Positions 16,589 to 18,405 of a DNA stretch of 18,405 nt are shown here, one piece after another. Position 1 is the first letter of the stretch. Each line of letters opens with the position of its first letter. A program made the translations under genes and the position numbers. A model generated the notes under the pieces. The model did not search any database and was not told the origin of the DNA. It saw only the letters and a list, made by a program, of their open reading frames with translations. This DNA comes from Chitinophagales bacterium (GTDB lineage: Bacteria > Bacteroidota > Bacteroidia > Chitinophagales > Chitinophagaceae): assembly GCA_025355935.1 (NCBI GenBank), contig JANXYS010000056.1:1-18405 (forward strand), read 5' to 3'.

Positions 16589-17726
16589 ACGGTTAGCAAA
16601 ACCATTTTTCGTTTGGATTTTCTTTTTGGTTTTTTTTAGTGCTGCTTATAGTCAGCGTTCAATGAAACTTATAGATAGCAGAGCTACAAACGAAACAAAG
16701 TTTTTATATCGAAATCTCCAAAAGTTGTCGAAGAAACATATTCTTTTTGGCCACCAGCATGCGATGGAGTATGGCCATGGCTGGCAGGGGGAGGATGGGC
16801 GATCGGATGTTAAATCGGTCACGGGATCTCACCCTGGCGTTATAGGGGTTGATTTTAGCGGATTGTCAGGAAGACCCGATTCAGACATACAAAAAGAAAA
16901 AGTAGTTCTTCAAAAACTAATCAGTGAAACCTATAACCGTGGCGCAGTAGTTACCGCCTCCTGGCATTTTAATAATCCTGCATCCGCTGGTGGCTTTTAC
17001 TGGAAGGATAGCGTGTCGGTAGCAACCGTTCCGCTTCTGCTTCCTGGCGGGCAGTACAATCGGCAATATAAAAAAATCTTGAAAGACATTGCCGACGTGG
17101 CGGATAGTGTAAGAGGTGCTGATGGAAAACTGGCACCTGTTATATTTCGGCCTTACCACGAATTTGATGGCGACTGGTTTTGGTGGGGCGAATCACATTG
17201 CAGCGGCGAAGATTTTATTTCTCTCTGGAAATTTACAGTAAGTTACTTGCGTGATAGTCTTAGCGTTCACAACTTCATCTACGCTTTTTCGCCTGATAAT
17301 AAATTCATGAATAGAAAAAAATATCTGGAGCGCTATCCGGGTGACGAGTGGGTTGATATACTGGGAATCGATAATTACGGTGACTGGGGACGTGATGGAA
17401 AATACGACCTTCAGGCTGGAATAAAAAAATTACAAATAGTTTCGGATTATGCGAGGGAAGCAAACAAAGTTGCTGCATTTACAGAAACGGGACTTGAGTC
17501 GATACCAAATAAAACATGGTGGACAGAGATACTTTTAAAATCATTAAAATCAGCCAATGTACGGCTTGCTTATGTACTTGTTTGGAGGAACGATGCTCGT
17601 AGTCCCACACATTTCTACGCCCCTTTCCCCGGACAATCAAGCACATTGGATTTTATAAAATTTTATGCCGACCCTTATTCTTATTTTGAGAATGACTTGC
17701 AAAAAAAATCATTGTATAAAAAATAA
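16575..17726 (+). CDS. GH26 beta-mannanase, second copy
   Basis: The protein has 383 residues: a signal peptide (about 1-27, hydrophobic core ending AAYSQ, no lipobox) and one GH26 domain. The acid/base is E196 in FRPYHEFDGDWFWWG and the nucleophile E304 in AFTETGLE. Shared family parts are ILFGHQHAMEYG (56-67), SDVKSVTGSHPGVIGVDFSG, ASWHFNNP and RYPGDEWVDILGIDNYGDWG. It is a clear but distant relative of the GH26 at 9476-10630; differences cluster around the loop after the WHF motif and after the nucleophile, where product-size or branch tolerance is often set, so the two probably divide endo- and mannobiose-releasing roles or work in different compartments (inference). Its ATG lies inside the last codons of the GH28 gene, indicating translational coupling, and the GH5 gene begins 4 bp after its stop. 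Confidence 0.92.
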   Translation: MYRIKRLAKPFFVWIFFLVFFSAAYSQRSMKLIDSRATNETKFLYRNLQKLSKKHILFGHQHAMEYGHGWQGEDGRSDVKSVTGSHPGVIGVDFSGLSGRPDSDIQKEKVVLQKLISETYNRGAVVTASWHFNNPASAGGFYWKDSVSVATVPLLLPGGQYNRQYKKILKDIADVADSVRGADGKLAPVIFRPYHEFDGDWFWWGESHCSGEDFISLWKFTVSYLRDSLSVHNFIYAFSPDNKFMNRKKYLERYPGDEWVDILGIDNYGDWGRDGKYDLQAGIKKLQIVSDYAREANKVAAFTETGLESIPNKTWWTEILLKSLKSANVRLAYVLVWRNDARSPTHFYAPFPGQSSTLDFIKFYADPYSYFENDLQKKSLYKK

Positions 17727-17730
17727 CGTC

Positions 17731-18294
17731 ATGAGGAAACTAATCCTGCTGCTTTCTGTTTTAATTTCGTCTCACGTTCGGGCACAACCGGTGAACAAAC
17801 ATGGTCAACTGTCGTTATCAGGAACGCAACTAGTAGATAAAAATAAGCAGCCTTTTGTGCTTAACGGCGTAAGTTATGGATGGAGTTGTTTCCATCCACG
17901 GTTTTATACAAAAGGTACAGTGCAATGGTTGCTAAAAGACTGGAATTGTAATGTTGTCAGAGCCGCGATGGGGGTTGAGCCTGACGGCGGTTATTTACAA
18001 GACTCATTGCGAAGTATGAACCTGGTAAAAACAGTTGTCGACGCCGCCATCAAGGAAGGAATATATGTAATCATCGACTGGCATTGCCATAACATTAAGT
18101 TACCAGAAGCAAAAGCTTTTTTTATTGAAATGGCGAAACGTTATAGTGGGTATCCTAATATTATTTATGAGTTGTTTAATGAGCCCGACCAGGAAAGCTG
18201 GTCGCAGGTGAAAGCATATTCTGAAGAACTGATTAAAGCAATCCGGGTCATTGATAAAAAAAATATTATACTTGTCGGATCGCCATTTCAATAA
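17731..18294 (+). CDS. GH5 (GH5_2-like) endoglucanase, truncated at the inverted-repeat junction
   Basis: There is a signal peptide (about 1-19, ending VRAQ) and the N-terminal part of a GH5 (beta/alpha)8 barrel: LVDKNKQPFVLNGVSYGW, NVVRAAMGVEPDGGY, GIYVIIDWHCH with the substrate-site histidines, and the acid/base motif YELFNEPD with E151. These match subfamily 2 cellulases, which act on beta-1,4-glucan and often glucomannan. Only 187 codons are present against about 300 for a GH5 domain; the part with the nucleophile glutamate is absent. Native sequence ends at about G183 (18279). From 18280 on, the DNA is the reverse complement of this gene's own 18011-18136, and the stop TAA at 18292-18294 comes from that copy. 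The stop is therefore probably not real. The ATG at 17731 directly precedes the signal peptide, 4 bp after the GH26 stop; the upstream ATG at 17665 lies inside GH26. Confidence 0.85.
   Translation: MRKLILLLSVLISSHVRAQPVNKHGQLSLSGTQLVDKNKQPFVLNGVSYGWSCFHPRFYTKGTVQWLLKDWNCNVVRAAMGVEPDGGYLQDSLRSMNLVKTVVDAAIKEGIYVIIDWHCHNIKLPEAKAFFIEMAKRYSGYPNIIYELFNEPDQESWSQVKAYSEELIKAIRVIDKKNIILVGSPFQ
18011..18136 (+). repeat. Left arm of a perfect 126-bp inverted repeat (inside GH5)
   Basis: Every base from 18011 to 18136 is complementary to the matching base of 18280-18405 (paired positions sum to 36416). This arm is in the natural reading direction of the GH5 gene, covering about codons 94-136. The spacer between arms is 143 bp. 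Confidence 0.95.
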
Positions 18295-18405
18295 AAAAAG
18301 CTTTTGCTTCTGGTAACTTAATGTTATGGCAATGCCAGTCGATGATTACATATATTCCTTCCTTGATGGCGGCGTCGACAACTGTTTTTACCAGGTTCAT
18401 ACTTC
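18280..18405 (-). repeat. Right arm of the inverted repeat, running to the window edge
   Basis: This arm is an exact reverse-complement copy of 18011-18136, starting at TCGCCATTTCA and ending at the last base of the window. It replaces the expected 3' half of the GH5 gene. With no mismatch and no boundary on the outer side, it looks like a fold-back chimera from amplification or assembly rather than an ancient genomic duplication; a real, very recent inversion-duplication cannot be excluded. Confidence 0.95.

Noticed and set aside
17665..17730. Earlier ATG for the GH5 gene
   Set aside because: It lies within the GH26 coding region and would place 22 non-signal residues before a clear signal peptide beginning at 17731.

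Overview
This window looks like a stretch of chromosome from a Bacteroidota bacterium, probably an environmental Chitinophagaceae- or Sphingobacteriaceae-like lineage; the exact taxon is inference. Supporting signs are a SusC/SusD pair, SusD and the surface glycan-binding protein with lipobox signal peptides, a DUF2911 protein, A/T-rich leaders without clear Shine-Dalgarno sites, and moderate-to-low GC. Both window edges cut genes, so the window may be a whole contig.

Layout. Left flank (1-2191): the 3' end of a CE2-like SGNH esterase, a decayed PAP2/vanadium-haloperoxidase-fold pseudogene, and a secreted DUF2911 protein. Next is an AraC-type regulator on the minus strand (2296-3180), divergent across a 231-bp AT-rich control region from a long plus-strand cluster (3412-18294): susC, susD, a two-IPT/TIG surface glycan-binding lipoprotein, an intrinsic terminator, GH26 beta-mannanase no. 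1, a sodium:solute symporter, a GH130 mannosylglucose phosphorylase, a cellobiose 2-epimerase, a divergent GH28-fold protein, GH26 no. 2, and a truncated GH5 endoglucanase-like gene.

Together these genes read as a polysaccharide utilisation locus for beta-mannan, most likely glucomannan. The SusCD complex and glycan-binding protein capture the polymer; the exported GH26 and GH5 enzymes cut mannan and glucan-type linkages; the symporter would carry mannobiose inward. In the cytoplasm the epimerase turns Man-Man into Man-Glc, and the phosphorylase releases mannose-1-phosphate and glucose. This is the mannan pathway established for Bacteroides fragilis. No alpha-galactosidase, beta-mannosidase or hexokinase is visible.

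The most unusual items are: (i) the GH28-like protein inside the mannan operon, which keeps the aspartates but lacks the histidine and Arg-Ile-Lys motifs used for uronic acid substrates; (ii) a perfect 126-bp inverted repeat that runs to the right edge and cuts off the GH5 gene, probably a fold-back chimera; (iii) the frameshifted, 5'-truncated PAP2 pseudogene; and (iv) a strong hairpin terminator between the binding genes and the catabolic genes. I found no tRNA, rRNA, CRISPR array, insertion sequence or integrase.
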